From contig JAMKCH010012473.1 of NCBI GenBank assembly GCA_023653785.1, positions 62,001-126,000 on the forward strand: 64,000 nucleotides of DNA. The letters are read 5' to 3'. The stretch comes from Ophioderma brevispina (Eukaryota; Echinodermata; Ophiuroidea; Amphilepidida; Ophiodermatidae). How positions within the stretch are numbered: the first letter of the stretch is position 1; every line of letters starts with the position of its first letter. The notes beneath the pieces are model-generated. The model had not been told where the DNA came from. It saw nothing but the letters and a program-made list of their open reading frames with translations, and ran no database searches. A program made the position numbers and the translations under genes. Shown here one piece after another: positions 45,370 through 57,300 of this stretch.

Positions 45370-46726
45370 TTGATTAACATATATCAATATGTTAATTATA
45401 AAATCAGGGATCATCACATTCCTTAAAATAACCTGCGGTGGCCTGTGGTGTGCCTCAAGGATCAATTTTGGGACCTGCTTTTATTTTTATATATATCAAT
45501 GATATCGTTTATTCCTATGAATATTCTTCTTTACTTTATTTGCCCATGATACAACCTGATGCTTCGCATTAACTAATTTCACCTGATCTTCTAATGATCT
45601 CCACAAATTCTGAGCTTTAAAACATGTGTGACTCTTGGCTTAAAGCCAAGTAAATTATCATTGAATACTGACAAAACTACTAATCCTGTTCAAAACAGGG
45701 ACACCGTACTCGCAAATACATTTCACTGTGATATTAAAGGGACATATTAGTATTTCCAAAATTCCTCATACCCCAAGTTTCTCGGTATTATTTTAGATGA
45801 ACATTTAACATGGAAGCCTCAAACTTCGTCTTTCTAACTTGGTATCTAAATATTTCTGGTATTTCGTTTGAAACATTCTCTACACCTCGACACTTGTATT
45901 TACATTGATATAACAGTTTAGTTATGCCGCATGTCTCTATTGTAATTTAATTGGGCGGATAAAAACAAATTGGTAATCTTGACATAATTCATAAACAAAC
46001 AAACAAAAATTAATGCGTGTATCACAGGCTCCCATATCTTAGCTCAATCGCTTCCTTTGTTTGGTCAATTAAATACTTTGTATGATGGATATTCACAAAC
46101 TTTCAAGTGGCAATTTTTATGTACAAATATTTCAACATTTACTTACCAAGTTATTTTCAAATTACTTTATTACTGGTAGTCAAATTAATAATTATCCTAC
46201 CCGTAGATCTAGGGAGTATCATTTGGCAACTTCAAACACTCACTTAGCCCGAAATACGCTAACTGTGTCAGGGTCCCTTATTATGGCGAACCATTTCCAT
46301 GATATTATTAATTCTAACTTCTCTGTTTAAATTAAGTCAAGATAAACATCATTATTGTCTGCTTGTCATTAGGATGTTCTATTTTCATGATACTAGTATT
46401 ATACATGTTATATACCTGGTGCTTGCATTTGATTTTTGTATTTCTGCTTTGATTACTTTTTTACCTTTTGAATTCAATTTTAACATATATTGATTCTTTA
46501 TAACCAGTCGAGTTCATTGCTAAATGGTTGCACCTTTGTCTCTTGGAAGTCTTGTACATTCATCATGTCCTTTGTCTTATGTTCATGTCCTTGTTTTGAA
46601 CTTGTATTGTCCAGGGTGACCAGTACGATCGAGCTACTGATTTGAATGGTTCTCCCTCCATAATGTCCATTATTGTAAACTGGATTTTGTATTGGAAAAT
46701 AATACACTGAAAACTGAAAACTGAAA
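45370..46726 (+). pseudogene. LINE-1: second half of RT, C-terminus and 3' tail
   Basis: Resumes the RT of the 32.8-34.9 kb remnant: QYVNYKIRDHHIP (45385-45423), then in a shifted frame GVPQGSILGP (45447-45476), FIFIYINDIVYS, and FAHDTT (about 45540) in place of FADDT, so a catalytic Asp is lost. The C-terminal frame 46082-46330 gives DIHKLSSGNFYVQIF and NYPTRRSREYHLATSNTHLA, the usual L2/CR1-type end with a N.(P/T)R.....H......LARNT signature. The 3' untranslated region ends with three perfect ACTGAAA units at 46706-46726, a short tandem tail expected at the 3' end of L2/CR1-type LINEs. AT-rich composition and decay match the 5' piece. Confidence 0.87.
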
Positions 46727-46798
46727 CTTTCTTGACAAAATTTCCCTAAATTTAGACCTTGGATCACAAAATAAACAAAAAATGGGACTTTGGGCCCT

Positions 46799-46900
46799 CC
46801 TGCGTACAGGCCTGATGCTGGAGATCAGGAGGTACCCCTTCGATGTTTCACTATGAAGTGAAACAAAACCTTGGGCAAACATCTGAACCGTGAACAAACC
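46799..46900 (-). mobile_element. Possible CAGGCCTGTA-type terminus, copy 3
   Basis: On the - strand CAGGCCTGTACGCAGG (plus 46799-46814) is followed by AGGGCCCAAAGTCCCATTTTTT. It resembles CAGGGCCGTACGCAG at 23404 with two or three substitutions. Weak on its own. Confidence 0.3.
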
Positions 46901-46969
46901 TTGCAGCTGAATTGTGATCTGGTGTTATTAAATTTAATATGTCTCTTTTGGTTGCCTTCAGGTTATCAC

Positions 46970-47320
46970 AACATTGCAATATACGTTGTTATTTAAACTA
47001 GTTTTATTTTTGGTGTTGCTTGTATTTGTAGGTTTTTTTTTTTTTTTTTGTGTTTTTCTTGCCGGCTGTTCATTTGTCCCATTTGTGTTTCACTTGAGGG
47101 CCCCAATGGAAATTAGCTTCCTTCTAAGAGGCAGTGGTGGCGACCACTGGTACTCAATGGTTAAATTATATCTCAAGAAGAAGGCGAGCCGTCTCAAATT
47201 TTGAACTGGTTAATTTAAGTTGTTGCAAGACTGAATCATTTAAATGGATTGTTTTATCATTTTAGTGTGATTTATGTATTTTGTAATCTGTGGTTACTGA
47301 ATAAATATGAAATAGAAATT
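46970..47320 (+). repeat. Possible LINE 3' untranslated fragment
   Basis: GAGGGCCCCAATGGAAATTAGC (47096 area), a poly-T, and AATAAATATG at 47300 recall the 3' ends of L2/CR1-type LINEs, where a GGGCCCCAATGGAAAT-like phrase precedes the tail. No coding part is attached. Confidence 0.35.
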
Positions 47321-48470
47321 GATGTGAAATATGCATCAGTAATTTAATTTTAGTGACATTGGAATATCTTATTTGTTAATTGTCGAATTCAGTAGTTACT
47401 GCTCTATGGCATACCTGAAGCAAATAATATACTGATAGACCCCATATTCTATATCGCGTCAACCAACGATACCCACCCACAATTTTTGTTTAAAGAGTCA
47501 AATCATAATAAATTTGGTTTAAAATGGGGGCGATTTGTTCGTCAATCACAATTACAGTGAATTCAAAGACCCCTGCTCAGGGATCTTGAATTTGGAGGCA
47601 TACTACTGAAAGACCCCAAAAGATAATGTTCCCTCCTCCGGAACAAGAAAAGATTTTCCTCCATCCTTTTGACCTTTATGATTTCCGTCACCTTTTTTCA
47701 AAAGTCCCAGAAGACATTCGAAGGTTACTTGCATATTTAAATTAAATGCCGCTTGAGACTTCATTATATGTTCACTTTGTGCAAAGATCCACAGTTTGCT
47801 GCTCTGCTGCGAAGAGGATGACAATACAAGTAGGATATTCATGTGATTACAAACACGTCGGCCCATAACAAGTTCAGTTTGTAGGCTATTACCGGTGTGG
47901 ATTGCAAGAAGGCCGAATGAAAGTCAGTTCTAAAACACCTCTCTTTACAAAAAGGGCTTCTCATGTCTAGCGCCCTGGCTTTATAATGCCCTGTTTCTTA
48001 ACACCCACAAACACGCAATTCCCTAATTTAAAAAACAACCACGTGAAACGCTCAGGTACAGAATAGTGGCATACTAACTAGATAGGGATTCTACGATTCC
48101 ATTTGGAGAACAATGTCTGATTCGCTTTATTTTTTTGTGGAGTTTTGGAAGGTCAACTCCTGTATGGGAATTAATGTGCGTTTGTTCTTTCCTTTATTTG
48201 TAACACAACCGCGTAAGTATATTATTTTTCAGTTAGTCCAAACACCTCTCACTTTCATATTCTATATATCGTTTAATTTGGTTTCATCATGTTGCTTTTT
48301 GTCGGGCTTGATTAATATATAACCGGGCACATTGTTTGAATTATTTATTTTCAAGTGCATTGGGGTAGATGTCTGGTTTCTATGTTAGCCCAGTGCTTGT
48401 CACTAGGAAATGAGCTGCGGTAACCAGGGCCAATTCCAGTCGTTTCCTCCAGTCTTGGTTGGAGTTAAAG
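47321..48470. other. No recognisable feature
   Basis: The 87-residue frame at 47603-47866 (-) and the 69-residue frame at 48113-48322 (+) have no recognisable motif. Confidence 0.45.
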
Positions 48471-48640
48471 GGAGGCACGGTTCGATTGCGAGGGAAGGGG
48501 GAAAGAGTCAGGGAGAATGGTAAAGAGAGCGTTAGAGAGTTGGGGAGTTGGATACAGGAAGTTTCAAAGAGATTTATTGTTTAGGTTAAGATATGGAGTC
48601 AGAGACAGAGACAAAGAGCGACAATAGAAACACGACTAGA
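48471..48640. repeat. Purine-rich (GAGA) tract
   Basis: GAGGGAAGGGGGAAAGAGTC and AGTCAGAGACAGAGACAAAGAG are typical of a simple purine-rich tract. Confidence 0.6.
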
Positions 48641-49438
48641 CCAACATCTTACGACCACACGTGCAGAGCACGAGTCCGGTTTGGCAGGCACTTTTTAACC
48701 AACCTAAACCTCGGTTTCCTCTTTACCAACCCAGGTGTGAGATAGTGAGTATGGCACCTACGTAGTGAACAACAAGAATAAATGGAAAAAACTTTCATAC
48801 ATTGTGAAAGGACAATATACTTCAGATGTTTTGTATTATTATTGAATCTTATTGAAAAACACGATGCAGGACAGTTTTTTAGTCCGAGACGTCCAGTAGT
48901 ATTCTTGTGACATCACCAGAGTTTCTTCTTAAAGTAATGTTTTTCAACTTTAAAGGATATCCACCTGTTTGCTTTGCATCGATAGGACACCGAACTACAC
49001 ACAGATTTAGACTTTTTAAAAAAAATCATGTAAAATATTTGCTATCATTTTGGATAGGGCGTGACCTGCAGCATGCATTTTCCAATGAATATTATCACAG
49101 CCGTTGAAAAATCGAAAATCGCTCCCACCCTCTGATCTAGAAAAACGTGTCGTTTTCTACGCCATACACAGCCTGATGCTCACATATGCCAACCACAGAC
49201 ATTTACACCTAACATTACTGTGATTTTGATAATATGAGAATAAGAAAGGGGCATCTCTCTTGCCCATAGACTCTTACGGGGCAAATAACATATGGTTCAA
49301 ACCCACCCGCATCTCCGAAAGGATGCGGTGGTTACTAAAAACTAACCCCCTTCGATTTTCTGCTAACTCTCGTCTACCTACAGGTAAACGAGGGTTAACC
49401 CATAAAAATGCATTTTTTTTTCCCTTCTAATCTCTGGA
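48641..49438. other. No recognisable feature
   Basis: Only short open frames, none with a motif. Confidence 0.45.
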
Positions 49439-49735
49439 ATGACTGACTTGGATTTGGCGCTGAAATCACAAGCAGATCATGAAAAAAAACAGGACCTTTC
49501 ATATATTTTAAATCGGCTACCCATCTCCTGGAATCGGAACACCACCTTCAACCCCGTCATAATTTGTTTACGTGCACTTCACCTTCATTCACCAAAACAT
49601 TCCCATAAACCTTTAATCTCTTGGTTTACCCCTAGGTTTCCATCTTGGGAGCGACCCAAGACGTCATGTTGCATTTGCTCTACCCCAAAATAACCCCAGC
49701 ACCGTCTGGCCCCTCTTTTCTTTTATACGTCAACG
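49439..49735 (+). pseudogene. L2-like LINE C-terminal fragment
   Basis: The 84-codon frame reads LNRLPISWNRNTTFNPVI, CLRALHLHSPKHSHKPLISW and FTPRFPSWERPK. In L2-type LINEs the RT is followed by LHWLP(I/V)..R..FK......LRALHG.AP.YL..L...YTP.R.LRS, and the order and spacing here fit that pattern. No catalytic part is present. Similarity is modest, so a chance match remains possible. Confidence 0.5.
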
Positions 49736-50181
49736 AATGACAGTATTTAACTATTATGTATTAACTTTGCCAATGATTCTAACTTGCATCTCATCAAGAA
49801 ATACACGAACTCCAAACCATTACTATATTAAATTGGAACGATCATGTCGCCTCGTAAGTTTTGGACCAGATGATAGGTAGGTAGAGGTTATATAACTCGC
49901 GAGGAGGAAAGAGGCCATAAATGAAAAGTGTATGCTAGTCATACATTTAAAAATTATCACAGCAAATCAATAATATAAATTGTAAGTGTTCATTTACCTA
50001 ATCTTTGATTGCCTTCAACATCACTTGAGTCAAATGATTCCGCGTCATTATCAGAATCTTCAGCCAAGTTAACAACAATTTGCCGAATGCCAATATCACA
50101 GACATTGACGTTTCCCTGCTATATATTTTCTATATCCATCGCATATCGGTCGGCATACACTAAGCTCTAAGACAACTCGCA
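49736..50181. other. No recognisable feature
   Basis: AT-rich. AATTGGAACGAT at about 49832 resembles U6 snRNA over 12 bp only. Confidence 0.45.
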
Positions 50182-51160
50182 GTGAAAGATCAAAAATCAC
50201 CCAGGTGGTTTGTTATTAAAGGTAAATGCCAATTTTGCAAAGTATGGCCTTCCAAATGGGTATGTCCTGCTGGCAGATCCTCCCTCAAAGACAATCTCGA
50301 GAGAGAGAGAAATGTAAACAGTGCAGTTGATTCCTTATGCTTTAAAAAGCTCAGAAAAGTTTTCTTTGAAATATATCGTCTATGACTTCAGTGTAGGGAT
50401 GAAATCACACATGTTTGGTCAAATGTGAATCCGAATGTCAAGGATGTCCAAAGAGCACCTCTAAAGACACGTGTTCTTGCACGAACTTACAAGAAAAGAA
50501 ACAGTTTACTATCCTGAAAAAGGACTCCGAGACATTCGTTCTATCTTGTGACCTACTTCGTATAGCTAGGCAATCTTCAATACAATGCTACAGTTAAGTT
50601 AGGCAGTTTTGGACGACTATTGTCTCAACGTGGGAATCCAAACATCTTGGACTGTACTCATACTGGAAGTATTCCTTGTCCATTTCATGCTAAGAGACCA
50701 GATGGCATTTAGAACTCAACCACGAAGTTGTGCACGCTCTGCTTTTCATAGGATGAGACGACAAATTGTGGACCAAGAATGTTACTTTACCTTGTTGTTT
50801 GTCAGTTGCATTGCCTATGGACAATAGTTTATGCTTGCAGCTTGGGCGTCTATTTTAGCTGGTTCTGTGCTTTGTGATGAAGGATGTGCTACTATGTTTA
50901 AATTTAGTTCATGTTTGTTACACTCCCCATTCAGCAACTTACCCCGTCTACATACGTGTGCACCTATTGCAAGACGGAGCTTCCACAACTATGCCTACCG
51001 ATGTACTACTACTATATAACTACTGCACACACTGGCCTAAAAATACTGTATAATCATCAAAAAGAGGAATGTTCACATTGTATCAGAAGATTTCTTGGGG
51101 GGGGGAGCCAGCGGCATTACTTAATTAAAGTCAAAGTTATGTTTTTAAACAGTTGACCAT
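50182..51160 (+). other. Cluster of unidentified short + strand frames, partly Cys-rich
   Basis: Frames at 50182-50385, 50415-50597, 50609-50827 and 50831-51156 follow each other closely. The first contains KCQFCKVWPSKWVC and the second CESECQGCPKSTSKDTCSC, which look like zinc-binding spacing, but they are in different frames. I do not recognise a family. It may be one decayed transposon or gene frame broken by indels, or chance. Confidence 0.25.
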
Positions 51161-52363
51161 CTCCAGAATCTAATAGTGCAGAGAGCGACATTTAAAAATG
51201 TTAATGTTTACGGAGAGTGGTTGTATGGCAAAATGGAGAGATGTCGTTTGAATAATGGAAGAGAGACGACCACTACTGTGAAACTCTGGGAAATGAATGC
51301 CAAGAAACGGTCACCCGTGATTTAATGACTGAAAACTAACTTTTTTTTATCGTACAGTGACCATTATGCTTTTGGTACGGTATGTGAATGGGTACTCAGA
51401 GGCTTTGCGCAGACCACGTGATTTACATCCAAAATGCATTTTCGGATTGTCCAGAATTTTTCAAGTTTTGGAATGACCACGTCTCATTGACGTTTTTACT
51501 CCGATTTTATCCCGTAAACATCTAGAGTAAGCCCTAACGAACTCGTACAATTCATTTGGCGGCTATTTTGAAGCAATTTCTCCCGTTTCTTATTAAGTAG
51601 TCCTTCTGGGTGTCAATGTGGAAGTTATCATTCGTCAGCTCTTTTATCCGCCATATTTTAGGGCAAAATGACTCAACGCAAACGTTTATCGCCTTCTAGC
51701 CTCAGAAATACATCTGTTTGAAAAATCGTCATGTTTAGCTCAGAAATCCTGGTACAATTTTAAAGTATTTGTGCTAATGATTTGTTTCTTCATGTTACAA
51801 TCTTTTGGCTAATGTGGGCATTGTGGTTGTTGTTCTTTCCGTAAATAAAGTCAGTCTCCCTACCTTTTTAGTTTCTTTTGACTGTGCAGCTTTCACAACA
51901 CTCACTGTGTGGGATTATTTCGTGTTAAAAAGGTTAGAATCAATTTTTTTAGGTAAATCGAGAGTGGGTAAATTCAAAAATTGTGTTTTGCCAACCATCA
52001 AACCCTGAGGTTTTGACAAAATAGAAGGGGGGGAGGGTTTATATAGTATGTCAAATTGTAAATGATCCCGGTTGATGTTGCAACCTGTATCGAACGATGT
52101 TAAGTCCTACACGCTGATAAAGTTTCAAGGTCATCTTTTCAGACTTTTCAAGCTAATTCTACATCTCTACCCGGTCATACAAAAATAGTAATGATTACCA
52201 TCTCTACCCATGACACTTCATCTTAACAGGGTAGATAATGAAATACTCCCCCCGACCGTTTACGCGTGTCGTCTTGACACACAGCGCCGCCCATTGTTGA
52301 AGCTTTGGCAAAACATTGGGCAATCTTGCACTGCCCTAGGGAGTTTATCAACCACATCATTAT
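51161..52363. other. No recognisable feature
   Basis: AT-rich, with a G run at 52027-52034. No supported signal. Confidence 0.45.
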
Positions 52364-52830
52364 CGGCTGAGCGTACGGCGGTCCGTAATTACGTATATCC
52401 TGTTTCTAAAAGTGAAACGTAAAATTGAAACCAGCGTTGGAAAATCTCAAGACTGAAATAGATACCAGAAAGGCATTGTGGAAAGGATGCGGCCCCGTAG
52501 CGATTGCTTGTTCACTTTTCCGTGTGTTTGCGAGCACCGAAGTCACCCGCCCAAACGTTCAATTTTTCGCTAGGTTCTATTATGTTCAGACCCAATTACG
52601 AATACATAGGCCTATTGAAAACAAACATAGTAACGGACCACTCGATGCAAAAATCTCCAAAGAACCCTTCGTATTCCGGAGATATTTGAGATTTAGTTTT
52701 TTTAATTTGCATGCATTCGCATGAGACGGACTGAGAACGTTAATCTCGCGCTCAGTACTAATTTTAGATAATATCTTTTGCATTCTGTAAACAACAGACT
52801 ACTTACTTCCGGACCGCCGTAGGCTGAGGG
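52364..52830. mobile_element. Element with GC-rich terminal inverted repeats (about 450-467 bp)
   Basis: TACGGCGGTCCG (52374-52385) is exactly inverted as CGGACCGCCGTA (52810-52821). Outward, CTGAGCG and the complement CTCAGCC extend the match, giving about 19 of 21 bp; inward, TAATTACG versus GAAGTAAG is weaker. The interior holds overlapping open frames (52425-52724 and others) without recognisable domains. Flanking TA on both sides could be a two-base target duplication. Transposon class unknown. Confidence 0.6.
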
Positions 52831-55660
52831 TGGAACTCTGTCCGATAAGCGTTTGATTTTGGATTTTTTGGTACATTGCGGTACACTGGAGATGCGCAAA
52901 TATTGGCCTATCGTAACGATTTACGCACCAAAATATTCCATACGAAATGGTCTAGTTAGCTGACTAGGTTTATTTGGAAAAAAGACGAAAAAACGTGAAA
53001 AGACGATCCATACAAGCATTTTCTTACCTGTTCAGCTGGCTCAATTCTCGATTGTGCTATCAAGTCAGGCCCAATCGCCAGGCTTACAAAACTAAGTGAG
53101 CTAAATGTTTTGTTTCAATGAGTCTTTTTGTCAGGAACCCCATGTCTAACATAAGACGACCTACGATCGTTGATTCGCGATACACCAATGTTAACGGTAC
53201 CGCGGAAAACCGTTTTTCAGTCCTGTTCAAATCTAACGCAGAGACTTTAACACAGCGCTTGGCGCAGGGAGTCAAAAGACTGTGCATGTCTAAGAATATG
53301 CCGGCCAATTAGCGAGCGGAAACGGAATAGGTGCTGTGTGTGCCAGCAGTACAGATGCTATGGGAGCGTAAATGGTGTGCACACCATTTATTTCAAATAT
53401 AACTAATGAAAGGTGTTGGGTCATATCTTACAAAATGTTAAGTTTAATTTTTTGTTATTATAAATAAGTCGACGAATTTAATTGATACCAGTTTGAAAGG
53501 CGTAGGACAGTTGTGAAATTTTACCCTGAGGACCTTGAAAGAATTTGTGATGTAGGCTACTAATCTATAAATGTAGATGGAGCAAAATATACGTTTTAGT
53601 CTTGTCATGACAAAAGGATGAACATACATTTGAGCCATTCAAAAATTATGACCCCGTATAAAACCTTACACGAGTTCTCGAGCTATGAAATCCAGCGTGG
53701 CGACAAAGGAAATCCTAAATTCAGTGGTTAACATGTAAATGGCGAATCTTGGAGGAATATTAATATGTGGAAAGGAATATTTTCGTATTCCAAAATCAAC
53801 TCAAAGCAGTCTGCTACGGGTTTTTAAATATTTCTATATGATATAAAGGACGGGGACGAGGTCGTATGTAGATCAAGGGAACACCCATGATCCACATCAA
53901 GCATCCGAATCAGTTGTAGTGTGTATTGCAGTTAAATCCAAAATTGATTTTTGGGCCCATTCACGAGTTTCTATATGACATGAGGCTTGGCCACCATCGT
54001 CTGGCAAAGGTGGAATTTCGCTAACGTTTGTCAAAGACGCCTCAGAATTATGTCCACAACCGTGACAGGATCGCCGGAGGCGCTGTTGAGGGCTCAGCCC
54101 TGCCGAGCGGAGTGACGCGCAGGAGATCCCAATGAGAAGGCGCTATCCAATCGTATACAGGGACCTGCATGGACTGTCGCAAATAAAAAATAAAGCGCAA
54201 CGCCCTGATGAAAGCCTAAGCAGCGCCCTCCTATTATTCCAGAAATTCCCCGACTATGGACAATATGATACAGGTAAAATCCGGAAGGGAGCTTGAAGAT
54301 GGAAGTTGTTGTATGTATTTTACATACGTTTCAAGGGGCTTTGAACACAGCGTGTCCTGAAAATGTGCTCCCCACTCGCTAGGACTAACATGACAGGGAC
54401 TACCTAAAGGGATGCAGAGCGAATGGCGGGCTAATCCTTAAATCAACTCTGTTAATTCAATGCAGGAGAGTGATCGAAGTCGCCTTTAGAATACGATCAT
54501 AGATCGTCGAATTACATGTTATTGACACCTTTTAGGATCTTTTCTTGAAAAGGGCTTGTTGGCAGATCTAAGTAAGTCCCTTGCAAGGAACACAGACATG
54601 TCTTAGTTAGTTCGTTAGATTGCTGAATTTTGTTTTGTTTTTTCGGCCTAACCTATTGCTCCCCGTAAAAGTTCCAGGAGAGTTTCTTATCGCTCTTCCA
54701 TACTTATTTTAAAATGCAGACCCTGCATGACTAACAATGAAAATTTTACTGCAAAACTAAAACAGAAATTACAACAAAATTATTTACCAACATAAAAAGA
54801 ACATTGATTTGGAGAATTTTAGTTATTTTGAATAACAATCTGCCAATTGATTTACAAAGTTTATGTCGTTTTTCCTTAATTTCTTCTATTTGTAAGACAT
54901 TATTTCAGGTATTTTGTGTGGAATTATGTAAAACAGAAGCGTGAAAAAGACAGTGAAATTTGAATATTACGATTTTGGAGCGTAAGCATCGGGTATGGGG
55001 ATAATTGTAGAACAAGAGAGACAATAGTGAGGATATACAGTTCAGCAGCAGGTTCCATGGCCTATTAATATAGGAACCCACAGTTATCAAGCAGTGAGGC
55101 AGAGATTTACTGGGGAAAGAAGAATGATTTAACGACAATAACACTGATTACCCTCGTAGGAGAAAGTTAAAGAAACATGATTTTGTATTCACAGATTTTA
55201 TTTTAATTCATATGTGTTATTTACTATTTTCTTTCTCTTATTTCTTGACAAAAGCCATACCTTACATTTTCTACCCCTTTTAGCGATCCCACAAAAACTG
55301 TGAGTGCACACTTTTTACTAATACAATTAAACAAGATTGTGAGTAGCATATGTTTTCATTTACTGAAATTCAAGTATGGTGATTGTTTATTGTTTTGTGA
55401 GTTGAGCTGAGTTGAGTGGTGTGTGTGGGCAAGTTTTTGGTTTGAGTGTCTTGGAAGTCTTGTCCTGTGCTTGTTTTTCATGTTTGTTATGATGGAATAA
55501 AGACACTTTTTGGAAAGCTATGATGAAATGAAAGGCTTTGGCCCTGGTAACAAAATAAAGAAAAAAATATTGGTGTTTGTTTCTTTGTTCATATTTGTTA
55601 AACAAACATTATATGCAAACTGGCGAGCTGAAATAAATATAAAGACAACAAAAAAATACA
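52831..55660. other. No recognisable feature
   Basis: Open frames at 53084-53312 on both strands and 54905-55144 (-) show no supported domain. A GC-richer patch at 54060-54240 has no motif I recognise. Confidence 0.4.
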
Positions 55661-55717
55661 CAGGTCCGAAACCGGTCTCTCGATACTAGACATGAGATAC
55701 CACTGGACCACGAGCCC
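55661..55717 (-). repeat. tRNA-derived SINE head or tRNA pseudogene
   Basis: On the - strand GGGCTCG precedes TGGTCCAGTGG, a good A box of an RNA polymerase III promoter, and TCTC...GAGA flanks a 12-base loop where an anticodon arm would lie. GGTTTCGGACC is a degenerate B box. The acceptor and T stems do not pair properly, so this is not a functional tRNA. The A-plus-T-rich continuation below 55660 could be the SINE body. Confidence 0.5.
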
Positions 55718-56459
55718 TGTGTTTACGTGGATACAGACGAAACGAGTCATTATTGTATGATAGTCTTTAGTTTTTAGAGTCTCAAGCAGCCGTAATTTAA
55801 TTTTTTGGATAAGGTCAAAAATTTGTATGTTTCATGTTCTTGAAGATATAGTTTTCGAATCCTGAAATTTTGATGTGATCGCCTAATGGAAATCAAACAC
55901 AGCACTTCATGTGATTTGATAGATTTCTAGGGGGTCTAGTGCCATGTAAAATTGAAATAAAAACAGGCCTCACCATTTTGATGTGGTTGAAATTACATTG
56001 ATGGTAATAGAAATTTTCAGTGAAACAGCCATTTAGTAAAAAATAAAAACGCCTCCCTCACTTTCAGAGTCCACTGCTACGAGAAAACTAAAATAAAAAG
56101 CAACACAATAACAAAATAATTAAAAATTTATGTAAATAAACATCAGTAAACTTCCTGGGATTAGTGATACAAAGCTGGTCACACAAAGTGCTGCCTGCTA
56201 AACTTTAGCACTGGCTAGGTTTAGTCCATATAAATTGGGAAGTAGGCCTACTGATCAAAAAGGTCTTTTGGCGTCTTGATCAGGCCAATACTTTTGCTCT
56301 CGAACTTGACCCGAGTAAACATTTTGGTCATGAAACTATCAGACCGCAAAATGTCAAATCTTCTAGTGGAGGGTGTACAATGTCAGAGCGGCAGGCCAGC
56401 TGCTTACAGCCTTAAAAATAGTCAACGGACTAGGCATGAAATAGATCTAAAATATAATA
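55718..56459. other. No recognisable feature
   Basis: AT-rich. No supported signal. Confidence 0.45.
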
Positions 56460-57300
56460 CTAGCTAAATTGGGGATAACAGATTAGGTCTAAGCCTAGGC
56501 TAACTTAGGCTAGCATGCAGGCCTTAGACATGTCATAGGCTAGCCCAGGCTAGGCTATTTTATAGGCCTTGCCATCATTGCAGTATGCCCATCCTGCTGA
56601 GCTGCCTAGTGCGCTTGGTTGTTATGCCAACACGCCTAGGTCTTGGGTTTCAAATTTTGTTATAGGCCTATATAGGCTAAGCCAAAGTGCAGCGATAGGT
56701 AAACAACATTGTTAATGCAAATGCACGATGAACTCACAACGAATCGGTATTCGGTACCACCTATTTGCAGTGATTCACGTACTGTACTAGCTAGCTAGCG
56801 CTATTCCTGCAAAATAATGGAACGAGACTTTTGGTCAATGTCAATGACAATATTAGTAGGCCTATCAAGGCGGATCCAGGAGTTGAAAAATGTCAAAATA
56901 CCGGGGGGCTGGAAAGGCTGTAACTGGGTGTCCACAAATAGCCAAAATGGGCTTATTTATGCAAGACCATTGCAGAATTACCGGGGGCGCGCTGCCACCC
57001 CGCCCCCTGGATCCGGTCCGGCCGCCTATGTCATGACTAGTGTTAGGTACTTAGGCGAGGCCTAGCCGTAAATGGATGCCATGACGAGTATAAAATCTAG
57101 CACCTGATCATGTCTCTAGGCTTTACTGATCAGTCATGACAAAAAGCAATTTCCACCAGGCAGGTTAGGTTATCGTTGTCTTGACACTTGACAGGGCTTG
57201 AATTGAAATGTTGTGAGGCTATAGGCCTAGGCCATGTTGCATAAAAGGTAGCTGGTTAGGGGCACCTACCTAATTAGTAGGCCTATAAATCATGAAGTAG
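56460..57300. repeat. TAGGCC(T)/TAGGCTA-word cluster
   Basis: Words such as TAGGCCTA, TAGGCTAG and CTAGGC occur every few tens of bases, densest at 56485-56580 and around 56660-56700 and 57225-57290. Spacing is irregular, so this is compositional low complexity rather than a tandem array. The same word is scattered over the rest of the window at lower density. Confidence 0.6.

Noticed and set aside
49819..49850. Possible U6 snRNA relic (AATTGGAACGAT)
   Set aside because: Only 12 bp match and the neighbouring conserved U6 segments are absent.
54700..55150. LINE C-terminus on the + strand (NNLPIDLQ, CKTLFQVF)
   Set aside because: The phrase resembles the SLP.D(I/L) end of L2/CR1-type proteins, but no second block supports it.
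55661..55717. Functional tRNA gene on the - strand
   Set aside because: The A box is good but the acceptor and T stems do not pair and the B box is degenerate; kept as a SINE head or pseudogene only.
56590..56665. Second tRNA-derived SINE head (CTAGTGCGCTTGG...GGGTTTCAAATTTT)
   Set aside because: Both pol III boxes are too degenerate to support and no body or tail is visible.
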